Of a DNA stretch of 64,000 nt, positions 41,933 through 49,968 are shown in pieces. The first letter of the stretch is position 1; every line of letters starts with the position of its first letter. The notes beneath the pieces were generated by a model. It was not told the origin of the DNA, ran no database searches, and saw nothing but the letters and a program-made list of their open reading frames with translations. Origin of the DNA: Ferrovibrio terrae_A (GTDB taxonomy: Bacteria; Pseudomonadota; Alphaproteobacteria; Ferrovibrionales; Ferrovibrionaceae); NCBI RefSeq assembly GCF_943372915.1, contig NZ_CALSAN010000013.1, forward strand, positions 62,001 through 126,000, given 5' to 3'. A program made the position numbers and the translations under genes.

Positions 41933-43191
41933 CCAACGCCCACCGGACTGCCGTCATCATCGTGTTGGGGCCGGCCCTTCTTGATGCGCAGACGACCCTG
42001 GCGGTCGACCCAGAGACGATACTCACCCAGCTGCGCCAGGGTGCGGCTCTGCCAGTCGCCGCCAACCTTCAGGCCGCCGCCATCACCGCCATTGCCGATC
42101 TCGATAGCCTCGAAACCTCCCTCGCTGCGCAGGTTGCCGCTGCAGCCCACCACTGTCGCCGTACTGCGCGGATCGCCGCGTAGCACAGCCAGGCCGGCAC
42201 CAGCTGCCTTGGCATCACCACTGCCACTGCAGCCCACCATGACAAGCCGGCCGGTCAGGATGGCACGCAACAGGTGGGTCTGCTTGAACATCGAATAGGC
42301 GGTACAGCCAACCAGCGTAGCGAAACCCTGCAGCCAGATACCGGCATCGCCGCGGGAGAAATCATCCGCGCCTTCATGATTGTTCTCAAAGCCGCAACTG
42401 GACAGCAGGGTACAGCCATTCTCCGCCACCAGGCCGAAGCGCTTGTTGAGCAGGAAATAGCTGCCGTGATAGCTGACGTCATAACAGCCATCCAGCATGG
42501 CGGCGCCATGGATGCCATTCTCGCCGAATACCCCGCCAATCACCCGCACCGCCGACAGGATACCCTTTCCACCAGGATCGTGATGGAAGCTGGCACCATG
42601 ACCGTGATTGTTGCGGAAGTAGCAGTTGGTGATCTGCCCTTCAAAGACATTGCCGATCAGCTGGCAACCATTCTTGCCGCAGCCCTGCACAACGAGGTCG
42701 CGCAGGCAGAAATTGTAGAGGAAATTCTTGTTGCCGGGGCAGGCCAGCCGAATACCGTGACCGTCCTTTCCGCTGCCATGGATGTCCAGACCCTGGATCA
42801 GCAGGAAGCGGAAGGTCGAGTGGCTGGCGATTTCAAGGATGTCGCTGCCATCGGTGATACTTGAGATCAGCCGCGCCCCAATCCCCAGAATGCCGGACTG
42901 GCGGGTAACATTCTGCTTCGGCGCAATGCGCAGCGTGGCGGTGATGCGGTAGCGGCCAGGCGGGATCAGCAGCAGGCCGCCATTGTCGCCCGCATAGGCC
43001 GCATCGAGACCGGCCTGCAATGCGACCGTGTCATCGGCGATGCCATCGCCAACCGCCCCGTAACTGGCGGCCGAGATCAGTTTGCCAAACGGCGCCTGCG
43101 GCGCGGCCTGCGCGGACTCGACGCCGCCAGCTGCCAGCATGGCACCGCCCAGAACCATACCACCCCGTGCCAGCAGATCGCGGCGCTGCAT
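41929..43191 (-). CDS. Tat-exported right-handed beta-helix protein (pectate-lyase-3-like)
   Basis: A 420-residue exported protein. The Tat signal is MQRRDLLARGGMVLGGAML...AQA. The mature part begins with ISAASYGAVGDGIADDTVALQ, the entry block of pectate-lyase/GH28-type beta-helix enzymes, and continues with repeated short strands (ITNCYFRNNHGHGASF, LLSSCGFENNHEGADD, LVGCTAYSM, VVGCSGNLRS). It is the final gene of the leftward exopolysaccharide operon, 3 bp after the polymerase gene, so it probably trims or modifies the polymer. Catalytic residues were not identified. Confidence 0.78.
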   Translation of the reverse strand: MQRRDLLARGGMVLGGAMLAAGGVESAQAAPQAPFGKLISAASYGAVGDGIADDTVALQAGLDAAYAGDNGGLLLIPPGRYRITATLRIAPKQNVTRQSGILGIGARLISSITDGSDILEIASHSTFRFLLIQGLDIHGSGKDGHGIRLACPGNKNFLYNFCLRDLVVQGCGKNGCQLIGNVFEGQITNCYFRNNHGHGASFHHDPGGKGILSAVRVIGGVFGENGIHGAAMLDGCYDVSYHGSYFLLNKRFGLVAENGCTLLSSCGFENNHEGADDFSRGDAGIWLQGFATLVGCTAYSMFKQTHLLRAILTGRLVMVGCSGSGDAKAAGAGLAVLRGDPRSTATVVGCSGNLRSEGGFEAIEIGNGGDGGGLKVGGDWQSRTLAQLGEYRLWVDRQGRLRIKKGRPQHDDDGSPVGVG

Positions 43192-43194
43192 GGT

Positions 43195-44571
43195 TCAGGC
43201 CTGCGGCGCGAAATCGGGTCGGCGCAGATACGGCCGACGGATACGCAGGGCCGCACCCGGCGCCGGCCGCATGGTTATCGTCCCTGGCACAGCCACACGC
43301 TGGTGCAGCATGGTCAGGGCCGCCGCCAGCAGCAGCACAACCCAGGTCTTGGGCGCGACATAGGCGCCCGAGGCCTGACCAAAAACCGCCCAGGTGATCC
43401 AGCAGAACATGATGGCGGGCACCCCCAGCATGCGCAGCCAGATTGTCAGGCCAACCAGCGTGATACAGCCCCAGACCAGACCAAGATAAATCCAGTGCAG
43501 CCAGAAATAATTGGTCAGCACCTCGGAAATCTTGCTGATGCGCCAGCCAGCCGAGAAATGCGAGGATTGCACGAACACGTTCATCACCAGATCGGTAATC
43601 GAGGCCTCGCCGGTGAGGCCCGCACCGGCCCAGGGATAGCGCAGCATCACTTCAATGCCGACGAGGCCGGGCCCGATCACGCGATAGAAGAAGCTCGGGT
43701 CATTGCCATTCATGATCTGGCCAAGGCGTTCGGCATAAACCGTCGCGCCCACCACGGCGAAGACCACCAGCAGGATACTGCCAAAGATAATGATGGCCAT
43801 GCGATAGCCCGAGCCGAAGCGGCCAATTGGCGGTGTCTGCGGCAGGACAAAGAAATAATAGGGGGGCAACAGTAACAACGACAGCAGCAGTGTCGGCCCC
43901 GGCATGGCAAAAATGCCGGCTGCCAGCAAGGCCAGGAACAGCATCAGCTTGGCGCGATGCTGCGTGACCATGAACCAGGCAAAGGTGAAAAGCGTGTAGC
44001 CAAATGTGACGGCAGATGGTTCTGAGGTGAACAGCTTGGGGCGAACCTTGCCATACAGGATCTGGTCGCGCAGGTCGGAATCATAAACCCCAGAATCATA
44101 GATTTTATTCCGCACGGCATCGCTGACCACATTCAAGCCAGCATAACTTTCCAGCAGACTGCCAATCAGGATGAACAGGCTGAAGCCGAGGAACAGGCGG
44201 GCAAGCTGCTGGCGACCGGCCTGCAGCAGAGTGAGAAACATCGCATAGCCGATCACCAGAGAATAGGTCAGCTGTACAAGGCCGGTGAACCGCTTGGGGA
44301 GATTGCCGATATCGGTGGCAAACAGGCTGGCTGCGAGATAGAGCACCACCACGCCCAGCAGACCGGCCAGATGCTTGGGTACGATATTGTCGCGACGGCG
44401 CCAGAGCAGGAAGAGCCCCGCGACGCCAGCGGGTGCCGCCGGGAAGGGGATTTTCGCCGTGATCTGGATCATCACGCCGAGATAGATGCCGGCAAAGAAA
44501 ATCACCAGCAGCAGCATGTCGACCGCGCCAAGCCGGGATTCGGCGACGATATTGAGCTTCATGCCTTTCAT
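43195..44571 (-). CDS. Wzy-like O-antigen/exopolysaccharide polymerase
   Basis: A 458-residue membrane protein with about 10-12 hydrophobic helices and a large periplasmic loop around YDSGVYDSDLRDQILYGKVRPKLFTSEPSAV, resembling the ligase/polymerase domain of Wzy proteins. Sequence conservation in this family is low, so the call rests on topology and position between glycosyltransferase and beta-helix genes. The start at 44571 is chosen because upstream sequence in the frame lies inside the preceding glycosyltransferase gene; an ATG three codons later is equally possible. Confidence 0.75.
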   Translation of the reverse strand: MKGMKLNIVAESRLGAVDMLLLVIFFAGIYLGVMIQITAKIPFPAAPAGVAGLFLLWRRRDNIVPKHLAGLLGVVVLYLAASLFATDIGNLPKRFTGLVQLTYSLVIGYAMFLTLLQAGRQQLARLFLGFSLFILIGSLLESYAGLNVVSDAVRNKIYDSGVYDSDLRDQILYGKVRPKLFTSEPSAVTFGYTLFTFAWFMVTQHRAKLMLFLALLAAGIFAMPGPTLLLSLLLLPPYYFFVLPQTPPIGRFGSGYRMAIIIFGSILLVVFAVVGATVYAERLGQIMNGNDPSFFYRVIGPGLVGIEVMLRYPWAGAGLTGEASITDLVMNVFVQSSHFSAGWRISKISEVLTNYFWLHWIYLGLVWGCITLVGLTIWLRMLGVPAIMFCWITWAVFGQASGAYVAPKTWVVLLLAAALTMLHQRVAVPGTITMRPAPGAALRIRRPYLRRPDFAPQA

Positions 44572-44584
44572 AAGGTTGTCCGAT

Positions 44585-45778
44585 TCATAGCGTCGCCATG
44601 GCCGACAGAAGGCGTTCGCCTCGGCTCGACCAGTCAAACTGATCATGGCAGGCCGCGTAGGCTCTATCCTGCAGGCTGTTGAGGCGATCACAATCATCGA
44701 TCACCTGCAGCACGCCGCGGGCGAGTGCCTCGTAATCCTCATACAGCAAAATACTGTCGTCGTGCCTCAGTGGCACACCGGCGACGGACCCCGACAGTGC
44801 CAGAATCGGCATGCGATTGAAGATGTAGTCCAACACCTTGAGCTTGAAGCCGCCGCCATGACGTTCTGCCACCAGGGCGATGCGCGCCTCCCGCATGAAA
44901 TCCAGCACGCCGTCGACCGGCCCGGTGAACTGCGTGGCCAAGGCATTGCGGCGCATACGGCTGAGGAAGGACTCTTCGGCACTGCCGATCACCTGCAGTT
45001 CAGCACCATGTGCCGCGAACAGAGGATCGGCCACGGCAACAAACTGCTCAAGATTCATACGTTTGGCGATCCAGTCGAAGCTGCCGACGATCACCGCACG
45101 CCGCGGCGTTGCGCTGGTGATGCGCCGGCCGTTTTCGTGGCTGCCGGCATAGCCTGGCGTCAGCACCTCGATGCGACGGCCCGGGCGGCGCTGCTGGTAC
45201 TGTCGCGCATCATCCGGAGTGATTGCGGTGACCAGATCCGCGGCATCCACCAGTCGATTCTCCAGCCATGCGGCCTTCATGGCGTCGTATTTCAGAACCT
45301 GCCGTTTGATGAAGTTCTCATGGCTGCGCGCCACCTCACCCCGCAGGCTCGCCTCGTGATTGTGCGATACATACACCAGCTTTGGTCGTTTGCGACGACT
45401 GGGGAAGCGCCGCAACACCTGATCCAGCGCCCAGCCGGCTGAAATGCCGTCGAAGACGATGGTGTCCCAGGGCGCGAGTTCGAGCTGCGCATCCAGCGAT
45501 TGCCGCAATCCCGGCGTCCAGCTGCGATCCGCGATATGCGGCAGAGAGGATAGCAGGCTCTGCAGGTTCGACCGCGGATGATGTTCGGACAGCCACCAGC
45601 GGGTACCGCTGCCATCGGGCTCGCCATTGACGCGCGGCAGCGAGCCAGGGCGTGTCAGGCCGAGCACATGCATGGCGGCCCCGCCCTGGCCCATCGCGTC
45701 GATGAGGCCGCCGGAATAGAGATACTGCCCGTTATGGCGGGGCTCGGGATCAGCCAGTGTCAGCCAGAGGCATCGCAT
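44585..45778 (-). CDS. Glycosyltransferase, GT4-like (family 1 C-terminal domain)
   Basis: A 397-residue GT-B protein. N-terminal MRCLWLTLADPEPRHNGQYLYSGGL resembles WcaC/TuaH-type transferases; VYVSHNHEASLRGEVARS contains the conserved acceptor-side histidines, and the C-terminal domain has AVIVGSFDWIAKRMNLEQF and GFKLKVLDYIFNRMPILAL. It sits 17 bp downstream of the priming transferase gene in the leftward operon. Specificity unknown. Confidence 0.82.
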   Translation of the reverse strand: MRCLWLTLADPEPRHNGQYLYSGGLIDAMGQGGAAMHVLGLTRPGSLPRVNGEPDGSGTRWWLSEHHPRSNLQSLLSSLPHIADRSWTPGLRQSLDAQLELAPWDTIVFDGISAGWALDQVLRRFPSRRKRPKLVYVSHNHEASLRGEVARSHENFIKRQVLKYDAMKAAWLENRLVDAADLVTAITPDDARQYQQRRPGRRIEVLTPGYAGSHENGRRITSATPRRAVIVGSFDWIAKRMNLEQFVAVADPLFAAHGAELQVIGSAEESFLSRMRRNALATQFTGPVDGVLDFMREARIALVAERHGGGFKLKVLDYIFNRMPILALSGSVAGVPLRHDDSILLYEDYEALARGVLQVIDDCDRLNSLQDRAYAACHDQFDWSSRGERLLSAMATL

Positions 45779-45795
45779 TCGTCAGGGTCACCATG

Positions 45796-47349
45796 TCAGT
45801 AGGCCTTGCTGCCCGTGAAGCCGCCGAAAATCGTCTTCACGATGATCTTAACGTCCAGCAGCAGGGACCAGTTCTCGATGTAATAGATGTCGTGTTCGAC
45901 ACGCTTCTGAATCTGCTCGACTGTCTCAGTTTCGCCGCGCCAGCCGTTGATCTGGGCCCAGCCGGTGATGCCCGGTTTGATACGGTGGCGCCAGTCGTAA
46001 TTCTGCACGGCTTCCTGGTACAGCACACCACCGGCGGCCGCCAGCAAGGCATGCGGCCGCGGGCCGACCACCGACATATCGCCGCGCAGTACATTGAAGA
46101 ACTGCGGCAGCTCATCCAGGCTGGTGCGCCGCAGGAATGCTCCAACCCGGGTCACACGAGGATCGTTGCGCGTAGCCAGCTGGGTCGCGTTGGGATCGCG
46201 AGCATGATGATGCATACTGCGGAACTTGAAGACCTCGATCAGCTGGTTGTTCCGGCCATAGCGCTTCTGCTTGAAGATCACCGGACCCGGACTATCGAGT
46301 TTGATCGCAGCCGCAATCAGCAACAGCAATGGCGAGATCAGCAGAACGATGCCGGCGGCAAACAGCCGGTCTTCCACTTCCTTGGCTACCCCGCTCCAAT
46401 CCTGCAGCGGTCGCCGTTCAATCACCATCAGCGGCACATTCTCGACGGTCTCCACGCCATCCACCGAAGGTGTGCCGTAATGTCCATCCGGGCAGAAGCA
46501 GATATCCACCGCGACGCAGCGCAGGCGTGCCAGTGCATCTTCCATTCCGGCCTCGATGGGCGAGCCGGCGATCACCACCATGTCAACGCGCTGGCGCCGG
46601 ATATCCTCCAACAGGTCACTGCAATTGCCGCGCACCGCATGCCCGCGCCAGCCGGCTGCCGATGGGCCGGAGCGATCATCATAGAGGCCGACAATGACGG
46701 CATCGCCATCACGACGACCACCCAGCCGCCGCTGCAGCATCTGCGCGCCCGGACCAGAGCCCAGAATGGCGATGCGCCGGCGCAAACGGCCCGCTTTGAG
46801 CCAGTAATCCATGCGTATGACCAGCACGCCACGGATCAACAGCGGCAGAAACAGGCCAAAGGTGAACCACAGACCCAGCCAGATCCAGTTCTGTTCCGGC
46901 GAGGCGCCGCTGGCCACAATAGCAAGGGCCATCACCAGGCCGGCGACGACCCAGGCACCCACCATACGCTCCCAACCGATCTGGCCGCGCCGCAAGGTTT
47001 CAATCCGATAGCTGCCGGCGAGATGCAAGACATTGCCGGCAACCAGGGCACCGAAGAAAGACAGCGCGACGTAATATGATCCACCCATGGGCAGATCCGG
47101 TGCGGCTAGCAGCAGTGCCACCAGGCCGGCGCTTAAAACCGCGACAGCATCACAGGCTCGCAGCAGGCCACTGATGATCGGCAATGATACCGGCGCGGCC
47201 ACGGCACGATCGGTCAACCTGACTGAATTCAGCGGCTCGGCGTCATCCGTGCCGCCCCAGACGAAGGGCTGCGCAACGGCACGTGCCTGGGCGCGCATCG
47301 AGGATTTTCTCTTGGAAGCCATCGAGCCTGGATGGATGTCATATGACAT
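45796..47349 (-). CDS. Undecaprenyl-phosphate sugar phosphotransferase (WcaJ/ExoY-type, polyisoprenyl-phosphate hexose-1-phosphate transferase)
   Basis: A 517-residue initiating enzyme that transfers glucose-1-P or galactose-1-P to undecaprenyl phosphate. Four or five N-terminal helices and a CoA-binding-like domain (RRRIAILGSGPGAQMLQRRL) precede the catalytic C-terminal domain with PGPVIFKQKRYGRNNQLIEV, FKFRSMHHHA, RRTSLDELPQFFNVLRGDMS and VGPRPHA. The start at 47349 has GGAG seven bases upstream; longer frames upstream lack support. It follows the fused glycosyltransferase gene by 159 bp. Confidence 0.92.
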   Translation of the reverse strand: MSYDIHPGSMASKRKSSMRAQARAVAQPFVWGGTDDAEPLNSVRLTDRAVAAPVSLPIISGLLRACDAVAVLSAGLVALLLAAPDLPMGGSYYVALSFFGALVAGNVLHLAGSYRIETLRRGQIGWERMVGAWVVAGLVMALAIVASGASPEQNWIWLGLWFTFGLFLPLLIRGVLVIRMDYWLKAGRLRRRIAILGSGPGAQMLQRRLGGRRDGDAVIVGLYDDRSGPSAAGWRGHAVRGNCSDLLEDIRRQRVDMVVIAGSPIEAGMEDALARLRCVAVDICFCPDGHYGTPSVDGVETVENVPLMVIERRPLQDWSGVAKEVEDRLFAAGIVLLISPLLLLIAAAIKLDSPGPVIFKQKRYGRNNQLIEVFKFRSMHHHARDPNATQLATRNDPRVTRVGAFLRRTSLDELPQFFNVLRGDMSVVGPRPHALLAAAGGVLYQEAVQNYDWRHRIKPGITGWAQINGWRGETETVEQIQKRVEHDIYYIENWSLLLDVKIIVKTIFGGFTGSKAY

Positions 47350-47508
47350 ACAGCTGCTCCGTTCCTGGGTTTGCATTGCGTGCGACGGCGGGGACCGCCG
47401 CGACCTCTGACTGATGTGACACAGCATGTTTGCAAGGTCTTGTGACCATGCCGAGGCTGCTTCGCTGCACCGCAACAGAGCAGTCATGCTGCAACGATCA
47501 CAGCGCGA

Positions 47509-49965
47509 TCACACCCGCCGCAGACTGCTGAAAACCTGCGTGGCAAACATTTCCGGCGTGTGACGTGCTACAAAATCGGCAGCCGCGACAGCATCGACAA
47601 ACTGGGCCGGGCCACGCTGAACCATATCGGTGATTCCGTCTGCCAGCTTGCGCGGGTCGGTAGCATCAAGGGCGAGGCCAAGATGATGATCGCGCACCAG
47701 GCGTCCCAAAAGGCCATAATCCTGCGTCAGCAAGGGCTTTCCCGCCCGTGCCGCCCAAAGCAGTACCCCGCTGGAACCGACGAAGCGCTGGTAAGGCGCC
47801 AGCACGATATCGCAGCGCCGGACCAGCGCAGTGATTTCCGGGCTGTCGAGCCAGCGATCTTCCACATGCAGCCAGAGATCGGGTTGCTCGCGCCGCAGCC
47901 GCGCCTGCCGAAGGCTGAGGTCGCGCCGAATTTCAGGGGCTACCTTTCCGGCGACCACCACGGCGATCCGCGCCGCCGTCACAGGGCTGATAATCTTCAT
48001 CGCGTCGAGCAGATGCAGAACACCCTTGCGCTCCGTCAGGGCGCCGAACAGCAGCAGTATGAGGCGGCCCTGCGGCACCGCCACCGGCAACAGATGATCA
48101 TTGGCAGCCAACCCGACAGCCGGGAATGCCGGATCGGGAACAACAGAGACTTTATCGCCATCCGGGTAATGCACGACGGCGTAATCGGCAAAGAATGGAT
48201 CAAGTGTCAGTACACTCTCTACAGAGGTGTTCCGCAGCATACCGCGATACAGGACCGCCTTGCGCCAGTCGCGCAGTCTTTCGCCAAACCCCGGACGATA
48301 ATCGCTGATCGCATGATAATGCACAGACGGCCGAAACAGGATGCCGCTCAGGCGTCGCCGGCCGGCGCCTAGACCAAGGCCAAGCGGCAGCGACAGGTGA
48401 TCGAGCGAAAGGAAATAGCCGATCTCGGCGCCGGTGCGGGTGAGATAGCGCCGCATCACCCACCAGCGGGCCATGCCGCTGATCGCCAACCGCCGGTGCG
48501 TACACATCCGCAACTCGACAGGCGTCAGGGCCAGCAGGCCGATACGGTGACGCAGATGAACGGGTAACCGATCCACCAGGCGATCGTGCAATCGGGGTGG
48601 CACCACGAGCCAGATCCGCTCGACCTCGCGCTGCTTGCCCAGATGAAGCAACAGATGCTGCAGCCATTCCTCGGCATGGCCTCCGGCATCAGGTTCCAGC
48701 ACCAGGAGATCGCGGGAACGACCGGTCAGCCTGCCTTCGCGGCGCAGATCGACCAGCCAGCCATCGATCCGCGCCAGCAGCATATCGCGGCTGTGATGCC
48801 GTTCGATATAGGCACGGCCACGCTCGGCCATAGCCTGGCGGCGTTCCGCATCATCCAGCAGAGCGATCACGGCATCGGCCAACGCTACCGGATTCTCAGG
48901 CTCGACGCAGACAAAAGCCTCAGTCTGGGCCTGTAGCTGCCACAAGGCACTGCCAGGCAGGGCCGTGGTCACGAAACAGCGGCCGGCCGCCATGATATTG
49001 TAGATCTTCGATGGCACGGCAAAATCGGCGCCATCCGGTTTCTGCGGCACCAGATGCACCATGCCTGCCGCCAGGGCCGCATCGAGCCTGTCACGTGATA
49101 CCAGGTCCTCAAACTGCACATTACCCAGCCGTCGCCGGGCGACAGCCGCCATCACGGCGGTGCGTTCGCCGCCGGAACCGCGCAGCAGCAGGCGAACATC
49201 CGGCCGGCTCAGGGCCAATTCTGCGGCCAGGGTGATGAGCTGCTCCAACCCCTGTTTGCGGCCAAAATTGCCGCTGTAAAGCACGGTCGGTGGCAGATGC
49301 GCAGGCAACGGTTGCGGCCGGATTGCTGCAATATCGACCCAGATCGGCAGAATCTCGATCGGCCGCACAACACCAAGTGCCCGCAAGACCGCTGCCATTT
49401 CGGCCGACAACACCAGAATCAGGTCGACACGATTGAGGATGACGCGCTCGGCCAGCCGCATCAGACGCACCAGGAAACCGAAGCGGACAATGCCCAGGCT
49501 GCTGGCAAGGCCCGACTGGATGTCGTGCACCATGGCGACATGCCGGCCATCGCGCGCCGTGGCCGCAATCCCCAGCAAGACCGCGAAGATCGACGGGCAG
49601 AGCGATATCACCACCTCGGCGCGCCGCACCCGACGCTGCAGCAGCGCACGCAAGCCGGCCAGCAGGAACATGAGTTCCCCAGCAATACGCAACAGGGCCG
49701 ACCGGCGCTTCGGCAACCAGCTGTGCAGGCGTTCAACCTGCACACCAGCCAATTTCTGTCGTGGCGGCGGGTCAGCATTGAAAGCTGTATATTCAGCTGG
49801 ATCGGGATAATGCGGCAGACCGGTCAGCACCGTAACCGCGCGATCTTGGCGCACCAGCCCTTCGGCAAGGTCGCTGCAGTAAGGCGCGGACCCGATCATT
49901 TCGGGCGCGTAATGCTGGGTAACCAAAAGAACCGGCTCGCGCGAATCCTGCGCCGGGCGGGCCAT
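47509..49965 (-). CDS. Double-domain glycosyltransferase (WcaI-like GT4 fused to a second GT-B)
   Basis: An 818-residue protein with two complete GT-B units. Residues 1 to about 410 resemble WcaI: TQHYAPEMIGSAPYCSDLAE, HDIQSGLASSLGIVR, LYSGNFGRKQGLEQL and PSKIYNIMAAGRCFV. From about residue 418 (RDLLVLEPDAGGHAEEWLQH) a second transferase follows, with LLLFGALTERKGVLHLLDAM and APYQRFVGSSGVLLWAARAG in its donor domain. There is no internal stop or ribosome binding site at the junction. It lies 3 bp after wzc. Two consecutive sugar additions by one polypeptide are the natural inference. Confidence 0.86.
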   Translation of the reverse strand: MARPAQDSREPVLLVTQHYAPEMIGSAPYCSDLAEGLVRQDRAVTVLTGLPHYPDPAEYTAFNADPPPRQKLAGVQVERLHSWLPKRRSALLRIAGELMFLLAGLRALLQRRVRRAEVVISLCPSIFAVLLGIAATARDGRHVAMVHDIQSGLASSLGIVRFGFLVRLMRLAERVILNRVDLILVLSAEMAAVLRALGVVRPIEILPIWVDIAAIRPQPLPAHLPPTVLYSGNFGRKQGLEQLITLAAELALSRPDVRLLLRGSGGERTAVMAAVARRRLGNVQFEDLVSRDRLDAALAAGMVHLVPQKPDGADFAVPSKIYNIMAAGRCFVTTALPGSALWQLQAQTEAFVCVEPENPVALADAVIALLDDAERRQAMAERGRAYIERHHSRDMLLARIDGWLVDLRREGRLTGRSRDLLVLEPDAGGHAEEWLQHLLLHLGKQREVERIWLVVPPRLHDRLVDRLPVHLRHRIGLLALTPVELRMCTHRRLAISGMARWWVMRRYLTRTGAEIGYFLSLDHLSLPLGLGLGAGRRRLSGILFRPSVHYHAISDYRPGFGERLRDWRKAVLYRGMLRNTSVESVLTLDPFFADYAVVHYPDGDKVSVVPDPAFPAVGLAANDHLLPVAVPQGRLILLLFGALTERKGVLHLLDAMKIISPVTAARIAVVVAGKVAPEIRRDLSLRQARLRREQPDLWLHVEDRWLDSPEITALVRRCDIVLAPYQRFVGSSGVLLWAARAGKPLLTQDYGLLGRLVRDHHLGLALDATDPRKLADGITDMVQRGPAQFVDAVAAADFVARHTPEMFATQVFSSLRRV

Positions 49966-49968
49966 GTC

